A stretch of 64,000 bases of DNA from Amorphophallus konjac (Eukaryota; Streptophyta; Magnoliopsida; Alismatales; Araceae), in contig CM040118.1 in the NCBI GenBank assembly GCA_022559845.1, forward strand, positions 236,825,224-236,889,223, in the 5' to 3' direction. The translations under genes and the position numbers were made by a program. The notes under the pieces are model-generated. The model did no database searches and was not told the DNA's origin. It worked only from the letters and a program-made list of their open reading frames with translations. The stretch's first letter is position 1. Each line of letters begins with the position of its first letter. Shown here piece by piece: positions 23,250 through 32,766 of this stretch.

Positions 23250-24222
23250 GCAGGTCATCAGTACCTTGCAAAAACAAAAAAAAATATACAAAACAAGCAA
23301 AACCAAAAATACCTGGATAAATGGTGTAAAACCACTCACAGCCATCTCACGATCCGCTTCTTGGAACAGGCCTGCAAATAAGTACGCCAGCATGGCAGCT
23401 CCCCAGGCGTAGTATCTTACTCTTTCAAGGTCTGACAGCAGCTCCAGGAAGCGACATTGGATACCGTCCCCTTTCGAGCTCAGTACCAATCTCCCCAAAA
23501 GGAAGAGGAGAAATCTTCTCAAATCTATGTTGCATCTTTCCCAGTTGCTGAAATCTGTGCAGTACACGGCACGGCATCCTATTTCCATCCTTTCCATGAA
23601 CTCTTCTGAGGATTCATCGTCCCGCCGACGAGTGTCGGTGAGCCCTAATGCATCCATGAGGGACGCCCTACCTACTGACCTGTTTTTCCGACCATCTAGG
23701 TCCAAACCCAGTAGCTTTCGAGCACCTTCTCGGTAATCCGCATAAGTGACCCCGGTCACTGCCTCGCCCTCCACCTTCAGGCTTGTGATCCGGACCACGT
23801 CCTCCAAGCTGGGCACCATGTGCCCCCAGGGCATCAGGAATGCCCGACTCACTGGGTCCCATCTCTCACACAAGGCTTGGATCAGGACTAGGTCGAGCTG
23901 GATCGGCTCGATCCGAAGAAAGGTGCCAAAACCCATCACGTCTAGCCTGGCCTTCTGAAAATCTGGGAGACCTCGGTATGTTGCCACTACCAACTCCCAT
24001 GAGATCTATGATTTCATCACACGCTACGCATGCAGGGAATGGAGAGGAAGTTTGGTCAGAAAGAAAGGAAGAAAAAAGAGTGGAAAAAAGGGCAGGAAAA
24101 CTTGGCTTACGAGTTGTGATTGGGCCCTTTCACTGAAGTACCCTTCAAGGTCCGAAAGCCTCCGGGAACTACTACCACTGGACCTGATTCTCTTCGAGGA
24201 GTGGGAAGATTCACCCTCCATC

Positions 24223-24930
24223 CAACTCTCAGAATTTTGAACTCCTCCTCTCCCGTGAGAACTTGTGCTCCTCGAGTTAGCTCTCGATATACCTGGGAGG
24301 ATAAAAGGGACAAGAATTTATAGAAATGGAAGGAGTACAGGCCAAGATTGCCTCCATCACCTTTAATGATATCCCTCGCAATGAGGCACCTATCATGCGG
24401 TCCCGTGTGTCACTTCACCGCTCGCACAGGGTGATTGATTAGACGAAGAATATGACGACTAGCCCCCTATGTTATCTAGGGATACCCTATCATGTTTTGG
24501 AGGACGTCCGTAAAACTTGACGTAACATCCAGGAGAAGGAACTAGGGCCGTCATTGTTGACTTCGACTGCAGATTCCCGTGGAAAATGGTCACAACAAGA
24601 CGCGATTCTCTGCTTGGGGTGGAGTCTCGGCAGACCCATCACATGGGAACAGTGCAAAGGAGAAGAAGTGTAGGGAAGAAGGAATGCACAAGAGAACAAA
24701 CAAGCAGCAGAAAATCAAATCACTCCATTCATAATTCTACATAAGCTGTCATAAACACTACAATCATAGAAATGAGGCGGGTCCACTGGCTCGCCAACTC
24801 GTGCCATTATCTTCGTGCTCGTTCCTCTAGGCGTCCCTCTCCTCTCCCCTGAGGTGAGGGTCCCTCAGAAGCCTCCGGGATCCCCGTGCAGTAGCACCCG
24901 CCTCGCCTCGTGGCGCCGGCTCCACAGCAA
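24223..24930. other. Spacer between antisense genes 1 and 2
   Basis: Holds the probable minus-strand promoter of gene 1 (TATAAATT, 24322-24315) and the 3' flank of gene 2. No GGCGTCC palindrome and no credible ORF. Confidence 0.5.
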
Positions 24931-26103
24931 TTACTCGCTGCTCCTCCCCTGGCGTGGCAAAGAAGCCACTAGCGGCAAAGCGACCAGACTGGCGCAGTCG
25001 CTCCCCAACTCTCGCGCTCTCTCATAGCGCATCTCCATCCCTCCTAGCCTCTGCACGACGGCCTGAAGGCCCAGCTGGAGCTCCCTCACTTGGGCCTCCA
25101 AGGCCCTCCTCTCGGTCTTATCCCGCTGTCGCTCGGACCTTCTCTCGGCTTTCTCTCTCTCTGCCTCTCTCCTCATCATCTACAGAAGGACCCTTAACTC
25201 CAGGATGTCTGGAGAAGGTCTCTCCTCACCGTGATGTCGCAGCTCTGCTACAGTCGCCACCCAGGCATCACGCTCCTCTTCCACCCGGGCAGCCCGAGCC
25301 ACCGCACCAGCAACTTGCTCCCGAAGGGAGGCAATCTCAAGAAAAGGGGCCGAGGAACTAGAAGATGTGCCGCCAGTCACGTCCACCATCGCTGTCTGCT
25401 GGGCACGCGGAAATGAACAAACAACAGCCGTTAGCTATGCTCCACATTTAAAAATAGAAAATGCAGCACTTAGCCTACCAAGATCGACAGTTCCTGTTGA
25501 GTGGCGGCCAGCTGCCGCCTGACCTCAGCTAATTGGGCACGCGACCCGTCGACGTCGCGCGTATCCCCAGCTTGGGGAAGCCCCGCATGACTCTCTCTCT
25601 GCCGCCGCAGGAAGTCGACACTATCCTGCACCAGTACGCTCCCTTGCTGCCCAGGGAGACGTATGCGCCAATCTTCAAGCTTCGCCTTGCCGCGACTCTC
25701 CTTCCTGACGCGGCTCGGCTCGTCTGCACTCGCCCACTCATTGGCCAGGCCCAGGGTCCTCGCCATGTCCTCCACCAAGAAAGAAGGACCTCGCATCATA
25801 ACAAAGAACGCGTCCCCTGTCTAGGATGCGTCCATCATTTGAGTGCAACACTCACCGAACCCTTTCCCCCCTCGCGCGGCTCGCTTCAAAACTCAAAGTG
25901 GATCAAAAGAGGAAGAGATCGGAGGATCTACCAGACCGTGTTCACCTCCCTCCGCAACATCGGACCCCTCGGGTCCCTCGGGGGCCCGAAGCGGCCCTTC
26001 CTCCTCCATGGACGCCGTTCCGTGCTCTGGTGCGTCCCTCCTTGGGCGAGGGGTCCCGCGTCCCTCTCCACCTTCGCCGTGCTCCAGACTGCCGAACTCC
26101 ATC
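24931..26103 (-). pseudogene. Antisense gene 2 of F: PMD-deleted paralogue
   Basis: Resembles genes 1 and 3 but lacks the PMD core. The N-terminal exon begins at ATG 26103 (MEFGSLEHGEGGEGRG) and is acidic and Pro/Gly-rich, ending in a stop at about 25895. After the gap the C-terminal part resumes (25799-25487): ARTLGLANEWASADEPSR corresponds to RTLGLAQEWVDVDEPVR of gene 3, then DWRIRLPGQQ and QLAEVRRQLAATQQELSIL up to a GTAGGC donor. A final exon (about 25398-24931) has LREQVAGAVARAARVEEERD, an in-frame TAG near 25182 and an Arg/Glu-rich coiled coil. A degenerate GGCGTCC palindrome lies about 120 bp upstream (26224-26251). It was probably derived from a full gene by internal deletion. Confidence 0.6.
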
Positions 26104-26223
26104 GATCGAGGGGAAGAAGACAAAGACGGGCGAGCGAGTTTCGGCAGAAGGCGGGCTCGTTTGCGGGTAAGGCACGGGAGAAGAAAGGCCACCCGTCACT
26201 TTAAATTTGAATTCAAGGATTAA

Positions 26224-26251
26224 GACGCGTCCTCGCGCCTGGACGCACCCC
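26224..26251. repeat. Degenerate GCGTCC palindrome upstream of antisense gene 2
   Basis: ACGCGTCCTCGCG then CCTGGACGCACCCC keeps the GCGTCC...GGACGC pairing of the F palindrome family, with mismatches. It lies just upstream of the start of gene 2 on the minus strand. Confidence 0.55.
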
Positions 26252-26473
26252 AAAAAAAAAAGGGAGAAAGGAAACGGAATCCCCCCGTGCAAAGCGTAGT
26301 TCCCCGCTGTTCAGGGCAAGGTCTCGTGGAGCGTGCCTCGAAGGACAACTCAGTGCAAAGAAGAAAGTGTGGGAGAGAGAAAAATACACACAACACAAGA
26401 AAGCTATTTTCATTTCATATAATAGCCGAAAGTACATCATGCAGTAAGGAGGGTAGAGTATACAAGCAACTCT

Positions 26474-29400
26474 CTAACTCTCACCATCACCCTCCTGGTC
26501 ATCTCTCTCCTCCCTCCTCTGACGGGGATCCCTAGGGGGCCTCTGTGACCTCTGTGAACCCTGAGAAGCCGTGCTCGCCTCTCCAGGGGGCACCATGCCG
26601 GCCTCCAAGGTGCGGCGACGCTCCTCGGCCGAAGAAACTAGAAAGCTGCCCACAGAAAAGGAACCGGACTGACGAAGTCGCGCCCCGCGCTCCTTCGCCC
26701 TCTAATACCGCTCCTCACTCTCCCGAAGTCTCCCCTCCGCCGTGCCAAGACTCAGCCGGAGCTCCGACACCAGGGCCACCAGAGCTCTCCTCTCGTCCCA
26801 ATCTCGATGTCGCTCTGCCATCCTGTACTCCCTTTCTTTCTCTATGGTCTCCCTATCCCTATCCCTCTCCCTCTCTAACTCTAGAGTCTCCCTATCCCTC
26901 TCCCTCTCTCTCTCTAGGGTCTCCCTATCCCTCTCCCTCTCTCTCTCCACGCTCTCCCTATCCATCTCTCTCTCCTCTCTCTCCCTCATCGCCTCTTTCC
27001 TTGATAGCTCGAGGGTGATCCGCAGATCCACTACGTCGCGAGGAAGCTCCTCAGCCTCCCGTCGCCGCTCCTCCTCTAGCTCCGCAATCCTGGCGTCACG
27101 CTCTGCCACCCAGGCATCGCGCTCCTGCTCAGCACGAACAGCACGGGCCAGGGCCTTCCGATTCTCGGCCAGCTGTCAAAGCACGCATGCACCGTAAGAG
27201 GACAGTGATAGAAGGAGAGCAGCCAGAAGGAGAGTCAAGGTTAGGTAAACACTCACTCCCCCTCGCGGTCACGCTCGGCCTCCTCAGCCCGAGCCACCGC
27301 ATACGCCAGCTGCTCCTGGAGGGCAGAAACCTCAGGAGGAGGGCCCCGCGAACTGGAACCCGCTCCACCAGCCATCCCGGCTGCCGCTGTCTGGTGGGCC
27401 CGCTGAAACACAGAGCAAACGACAGTTAGAGGCCAAGTATCAAAAATCCAGGTCACAAAAAATGCATCGCATAAACTCACCAGGATCTCCAACTCCTGTC
27501 GGATGGCCACCAACTGCCGCCTGGCGTCCACCAACTGGGCCCGCAGGTCCGCGATCATGTTGTCACGAGCATCCTGCATTGCACATAAGTTAGTGCCACA
27601 TGCATATACATATAGAAGGGTGAAGTATTTTCATTTCACTTACCCCTGCCATACCACCAAGGAAGAGGCGGTCCCCGTACGTAGCCCGGTACCGTCTCAG
27701 GTAATCAGTACTGTCCTCTACATGGGACACCACTGGGACCCCGCCCTGCTGCCAGTCCTGGTACTGTGCCAGGAAGCGCATACGCCAGTCCACGATCTTT
27801 GCCTTCCCCTTAGTCTTCCGCCCAATGCGGACCGGCTCATCTACATCGACCCACTCCTGGGCCAACCCCAACGTCCTCATAACCAGTCTGAGCCGTAGCG
27901 GCTCGATCTCGTTCAGGCAATGGACCCACACGTCCCGCCCGAAACGAGGAAGACCCGCTACAACCCAAGGCTGACCAGCGTCACCCATGCCCAGGTAGGG
28001 CCTCCACACCACCTACATCATCATACATGCATCATATTAGTTGCCATTCAGTCACATAAGAAAACACAAAAAAAAGCATACGCATCATACCATGGCCTCA
28101 GGATACTCGCTCAGCTCCCGACGAAGCGACGCTAGTTGGTAGCCGTGGGGTGCTGCAACCACGACCGGCCTCCACCGCCGCGCCAGAGGCACGGCCCTCC
28201 TGTTCCCATGCCTAGCCCTCCCCATCGGGAAATAGTAATAGCTCCACACCTGCATCCATCATACATCATTAGTACAATAATTGCATATTTAACTACGATA
28301 AAATGCATAAATAAATTGTGTACCTGGAGAAAAAGTGCGAAGCCGCAGACTGTCGTCTCCCTCTCTGAAGTCTGGGAGAGATCAGCAATCAAATGGGCAA
28401 GCAGAGCCGCTCCCCACGCGTAGTGCCCCACTCTGTCAAGGTCCGCCAGGATCCCGAGGAAGCGGCAGTGGATGCCATCCCCCTTCGTCCCCAGCAGAAG
28501 GCGGCCCAGGAAGAAGAAGAGGAACCTCCGGAGGTCTAGATCCACCAGCTCCCGCTCGCTCGGGTCCTGGGTGAAAGCTGCACAAGCGTCTCCCTCGAGT
28601 CGTGCCAGAAACTCCGCTCCAGTCTCGCTAACCCGCTGGCGCGGGTCGACGAATCCGAGCGCCTCCATGATCTCCACTCGGCCAACTACCCTGCTGTCCC
28701 TGTCAGTCACGCTCGTCTCTAACCACAGCAGGTCCAGGACACTCTCTCAGTAGTCGGGTAGGTGACCCCGCTCACCGCCTCTCCATCAACCCGTAGCCCG
28801 GTGATCCGAGCCACGTCCTCGAGTGTCGGCACCATGTGCCCCCAGGGCATCAGAAACGCCTGGCTCGGTGCGTGCCACCGCTCCCTCAATGCCTGGATAA
28901 GAGGAAGGTCGAGCCGAAAGGGCCCGATCCTAAGGAAAGCTCCGAAGCCCATGGCGTCCACACGCGCCCTTTGAAAGTCTGGCAGCCCACGGTATGCTGC
29001 CACAACTAGGGACCAGCTGATCCGGCCCTTCATCACGCCCTGCACACCACAAAACCAACAAAAGAACACATCAGCATCATGGATAGTAATAAACAATAAC
29101 ATTGTATATGCTACTTAGTTATTTTATTTTTATTTTTTTTAAAAAAAGTATTTATGTTTTTTTTGGAGGCGTCCAACTCCTTGGACGCCTCCTTTTTATT
29201 TTCTTCATTTTATTTTTAGAAAAACCCAGAATCAAAAACAAAAATAAATAAAAAATATAGATATATTATTATGGAGGCGTCCTACGTCCTGGACGCCTCC
29301 TTATTTTTAAATCCTATTTTATTATTTTATGTAAATAAATAAATAAATAAAAAGAAAATGTGGAGGCGTCCAGGCCCCTGGACGCCTCCATCCCTCACTC

Positions 29401-29705
29401 CGCATGGCCTCTCGTCCGCCTATCTAGCCTATTAAACCAACAGATTGAAGTTCCGAAGAGCTTACCGGGTCGCGATCGTCCTCTCCCGCGTCGCCAGCAT
29501 CCACTGCAGCCTCCACGGCCAAAGGAGGAGCCTCCTCCTCCGCGGCACTCTCCTCCGCCGCAGCAGCCTCCTCGGCATCGTCCCTCAGCCTCCTCGGACG
29601 ACGAGCCCGTCGTTTGCGCTTCTCTCCACCCTGGCTCGGGCCTCCTTGCTCTATTGGGACTAAGAATGGGTCGTCTGGATTGACTGAGTCGTTTGAATGA
29701 ACAGT
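26474..29705 (-). pseudogene. Antisense PMD/coiled-coil gene 3 of F, seven exons
   Basis: Full-length paralogue of gene 1. Exons by GT-AG sites: up to 29466, 29039-28324, 28249-28091, 28012-27644, 27573-27481, 27402-about 27255, 27172-26474. Exon 1 is charged (EKRKRRARRPRRLRDD, then acidic), lacks an evident ATG below the TATA box and ends at a GTAAGC donor. Exon 2 has the PMD core (FRLDLPLIQALRERWHAPSQ, FLMPWGHMVPTLEDVARITG, YAWGAALLAHLIADL). Later exons give VWSYYYFPMGRAR, IEPLRLRLVMRTLGLAQEWV, a linker helix and a long RERERDRETLE coiled coil of near-perfect heptad-like repeats. Damage: a 1-nt loss near 28755, TGA 28749, an uncertain donor near 27255 and TAG 26704. It has one more intron than gene 1 (28090-28013). 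The promoter region holds four palindromes plus a TATA box. Confidence 0.75.
29163..29391. repeat. Three 32-bp GGAGGCGTCC palindromes in intron 1 of antisense gene 3
   Basis: Copies at 29163-29194, 29271-29302 and 29360-29391, in AT-rich spacers as in the LTR. The third (TGGAGGCGTCCAGG with its complement) is identical in both arms to the best LTR copies. They lie between the donor at 29465 and the acceptor at 29040. Confidence 0.9.
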
Positions 29706-29732
29706 AAGTGAGCAAAGGGGGGAGGCCCCCCC

Positions 29733-29741
29733 ATATATATA
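29733..29741 (-). promoter_or_regulatory. TATA box of antisense gene 3
   Basis: On the minus strand TATATATAT followed by a G-rich run. It is 15 bp downstream, in the minus-strand sense, of the nearest palindrome (29757-29782), almost the same spacing as the 12 bp seen in the F LTR. Confidence 0.65.
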
Positions 29742-29756
29742 GAGTCCACCTTGTTT

Positions 29757-29980
29757 GGGGCGTCCAGGCGCCTGGACGCCCCCCACCTTTTTTTTATTTT
29801 TTTCAAAATTCAAAAACTTAGGGGCGTCCATGACCCTGGACGCCCCCAAAACAAAAATAACCAAAAAATTAAAAAAATACAAAATTAGGGGCGTCCAGCA
29901 CCCTGGACGCCCCCAAAACAAAAAAAACTAAAAAAATTAAAAATAAAAACTTAGGGGCGTCCAGGCCCCTGGATGCCCCC
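29757..29980. repeat. Four GGGGCGTCC palindromes upstream of antisense gene 3
   Basis: 26-bp copies at 29757-29782, 29821-29846, 29888-29913 and 29955-29980, spaced 64-67 bp. Arms GGGGCGTCCAGG and complement; the first is perfect with no unpaired centre. They differ from the LTR copies in the outer arm (GGGG rather than GGAG) but share the core GGCGTCCAGG. Confidence 0.9.
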
Positions 29981-30164
29981 ATAATAAAAATTTCAAAAAA
30001 ATATATAATAAAAGAAAAAAAAGATAAGAGTATGTATATAATCCAAACAAAAGAAAAAACACAAAGAAAAAGTAAAACCACAAAAAAAGATAATAATAAT
30101 TAAGGGGACAAGGGTCCAAAACATCCAAATGCCAGATTTTATTCCATCAGAAAAGCAGAATGAG

Positions 30165-31577
30165 CTACATCAGGGGTTTAGGTGCCTTAGGCCTTAACTT
30201 CCCCAGTTCGGTCACATAAGCTCTCCACAGCTCGCATTCTTCCCCCACATGCGCTAAGGCCTTTCCCGCAACACTTGTCTTCCAGGGTGCTTTGACGACC
30301 TTCGCTTCCTTCGCATCCGCTTCAGTGCCCAACTCTCTCTTCTTCAAAGGAACGATGCCAGTCGGTAGTGGGAACGAATGGCGTGGAATGCCGACCTGGA
30401 GGCAGCATCGATGTGCGTTATAAAGGATAAACTCGGTCGCACCAATCAGTTGGAGATCAACTCCAGAGGAAGGCCTCATGAGGAGCTCGAGCGAAAGTAG
30501 ACATGCCGGTGCGCAAGTAAAGAAGCTTTGTGTCATGGTTCGAAAGTGGGACCGCCAGTCTTCACGTTTCTTCAGCCACGGAACACGGTTCACTACAGTG
30601 CCACCAAAGCCTAACACGTCGGCTTTATGATGAAGCGGGCTTTGTTGGAAAAGCTTCGAAGCCGTTGGCATTCCCTCCCGGTGGTTGAATTTGAAATGCA
30701 AATCCAGCCAGCAATTCAGGACAAGTGCGCAACCAAAAGGAGGCTTACCCATGCTCGAGGCAGTAAGGCCACTATATAGGCAGGCAAGGACAGCGGGTCC
30801 GACCCTCTTTCCACGCCAGATCCTGCAGATAGCACTCAGTTGGTCTTCCTCCACCATGTTGTCGGTATAAGGAAACAAGAGAGCACCCGCCAGATAAATG
30901 GTGAACCCCTTCATGATTCCCTCCAAATAGTCATCGTCTGGTAACCCTCTCAGGGCCTCCATGACCCATTCCGCGAGCTTTTGCAAATCAATTCCCTTTT
31001 GAGTATGAACCTTTTGGGCTGCATCGGGCGGCATGAAGCTTCCAAGGACGCTTTCGGAAGTCCCCCGTGTCAGCATCCGCATAGCCTTCACCTTCCCGTC
31101 ACTCTTGAATTTCTTCAATCCGAGCAGAAGTTCCACCTCCTCGAGGAGGATGGTCACCTCGAAGGTCGGGAAGATAAAAGTGTGGGTCTGGGGATGCCAG
31201 ATCTCCACTAGTGCGCCCATAGCCGCCCAATCCATACGAATCTTCTCGTAGTGTTTGGCGTGAATAAGGAGCCCCTGCAAATGCCACTTCGAGAGTATGG
31301 CCCTCATGCCGATGGAGATGTTGGAAGTTAGCTTTGAAAGCCATGGCAGTTTGGAAAACTTCCTCGGGCCTGGGAAGAGTGGATATGGCTGGAAGAGAAC
31401 AGAAAGAAGAAGAAATGAAGGAAGTAAGAAGAAGGTTCACGTGGAGAAATTTGAAAAGAATCAGCTTACCATATGCGACATGATCGTCCCACTCAGATGA
31501 TCCTCGAGGTCGGAGAGTCGCCTGATCTCGCTGCTAGGCCTGCTCCTCTTCATAACGCGGGAAGACTCTCCGTCCAT
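30165..31577 (-). CDS. Antisense gene 4 of F: intact two-exon PMD/DUF7745-like protein
   Basis: Exon 1 31577-31470, GT-AG intron of 81 nt (31469-31389, donor GTAAGC, acceptor TTCCAG), exon 2 31388-30165: 443 aa with no internal stop, both junctions in phase 0. Exon 1 (MDGESSRVMKRSRPSSE, RRLSDLEDHL) is clearly related to exon 1 of gene 1, linking the whole cluster. Exon 2 has WAAMGALVEIWHPQTHTFIF and PTFEVTILLEEVELLLGL, the pattern shared by plant mobile domain proteins and the related DUF7745 family. Then come YLAGALLFPYTDN and AVLACLYSGL and a basic, Lys-rich tail. A minus-strand TATA box (31672-31667) is about 90 bp upstream. It is the only undamaged member, so it may be under selection or recently active. 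Function unknown. The family match is from pattern memory, not a search. Confidence 0.75.
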
Positions 31578-31666
31578 CCTAAAATCTCTAGATTCTCCTT
31601 TCTTTCCTCTCCTGAGCTTCCAAAACCCACCTTGATGCTTTTGAATGAACTAGCCTAAGGGGAGTT

Positions 31667-31672
31667 CTTATA
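31667..31672 (-). promoter_or_regulatory. TATA box of antisense gene 4
   Basis: CCTATAAGAA on the minus strand, about 90 bp before the ATG at 31577. No palindrome of the GGCGTCC family is nearby, unlike genes 2 and 3. Confidence 0.55.
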
Positions 31673-31679
31673 GGAAGGG

Positions 31680-32766
31680 TAGGGCGCTACAGGATAGAAC
31701 ATGTCACATCAGCGGTCAATGTCAGGATTTTGGCTAGATCTCCTTTTCATTGTGGTGCGATTCTGTTGCGATTCTGTTACTTTCAGGTGTTATTAATCCA
31801 TGCTGGCCTGTGCAGGTTTTACTAACGGACGTCTTTGTCCTATTTCCTGTCCCACCTTTCAATGGTTGGTCCCACCATGTCATGCATCGTAGTATATGAT
31901 ACCTACGCTACTAGAACATGTCAAGGACCTTGCGGCCCGAACGAATCTGGGATTTGAGTTCCCCTTCAACAAAAACGGTGATGATCCCGGAAGAAGTTGG
32001 ATTGTACGGATAGGCCGTTAACTTGTGATAGCATGGGGAAGATGGTTCCATTCAGTGAGTTGGTGCGCGGATAAACGGGCCCCGGCCCAATGTCGGCTCA
32101 CCGGATCGGTATCCTGACCCGTTCTTAACAAGTTGACAATATTATACTTGGCTATTTTCTATTTTAGTTTGTTTTAAATTTTTCTTTAAGCCCAGCATGC
32201 ATTCATATAGGACTTTGATTTTGTTGTGGAAGATCATTCAAGTGATTCGATTGCGAAAGCCGCTGTGCTTCAATTCTTACAAATATGAGATATTCCACTC
32301 TGAATAAAATACTGAATTTCCTTGAAACGGCCTTACGCTGTTCTTCCAAAAGAGACCCTTGTTTGGACAGACCCTCAGATATTCCTTTACTTTTTTCCTT
32401 GCTTGACCCACCTTGGCCGCAGCACTTTCATGTTGGCTGGTAACCGCTCCCCAAAGGTGAAACCTGCAGGTTTATGACCCAGGTACTTCCACACCGAGAA
32501 GTTGGTCTCTTTTTATTTCGTGCCTGAGCGCACATCTCACCCTCCCTTATTTGATCTCCGTCCAAGCAATCGTCAATATTTGAAAGACCTTCTTCAAGGT
32601 CGCCTCATTGAAACTTCAGGAAAGATTCCAAACAGTAACGTCAAAAGCGTGTCTCATCACACCTTGGCATCAACTTATCAGTCCGCTCCCACTTCATTTC
32701 ACTCCACTTCGAAACCATTCCACTACGTGTCGCTCCCTTGCAAAGCAGACGCCAAGGCGGGGTAGC
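31680..32766. other. Noncoding 3' region of F before the 3' LTR
   Basis: About 1.1 kb with no credible ORF on either strand and no palindromes. A weak purine-rich stretch (CCAAGGCGGGGTAGC, 32752-32766) directly precedes the 3' LTR and is the best candidate polypurine tract. Confidence 0.5.

Larger units (their letters stand above)
12519..24221 (-). pseudogene. Antisense PMD/coiled-coil gene 1 of F, six exons, split by element E
   Basis: Plant mobile domain-like protein gene, opposite to gag-pol. Exons inferred from GT-AG sites, all phase 0: 24221-24111, 24023-23313, 14016-13489, 13412-13320, 13239-13096, 13025-12519. Exon 1 gives MEGESSHSSKRIRSS with RRLSDLE. Exon 2 carries the PMD-like core (ERWDPVSRAFLMPWGHMV, LEDVVRITSL, YYAWGAAMLAYLFAGLF). 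Exon 3 starts LWSYYYLPMGRAR and holds IEPLRLRLVMRTLGLAQEWV. The last exon is an Arg/Glu-rich coiled coil (REDRERERAEKERDAERER). A TATA box (24322-24315, minus strand) lies about 100 bp upstream. In-frame stops: TAG 24008, TAG 13818, TAA 13152, TAA 12968. Where gene 3 can be compared, each of these replaces an Arg or Gln codon. Element E sits in the intron between exons 2 and 3. PMD proteins occur in plant silencing factors (MAIN/MAIL1) and in transposons; the role here is unknown. Confidence 0.75.

Noticed and set aside
25533..26223. Plus-strand ORFs of 114-223 aa in GC-rich sequence
   Set aside because: Shadow frames of antisense gene 2; codon pattern and homology to genes 1 and 3 are on the minus strand.
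26742..27197. 151-aa plus-strand Ser/Leu/Arg-rich ORF
   Set aside because: Complement of the Arg/Glu coiled coil of antisense gene 3; the minus-strand frame has the domain logic and splice sites.
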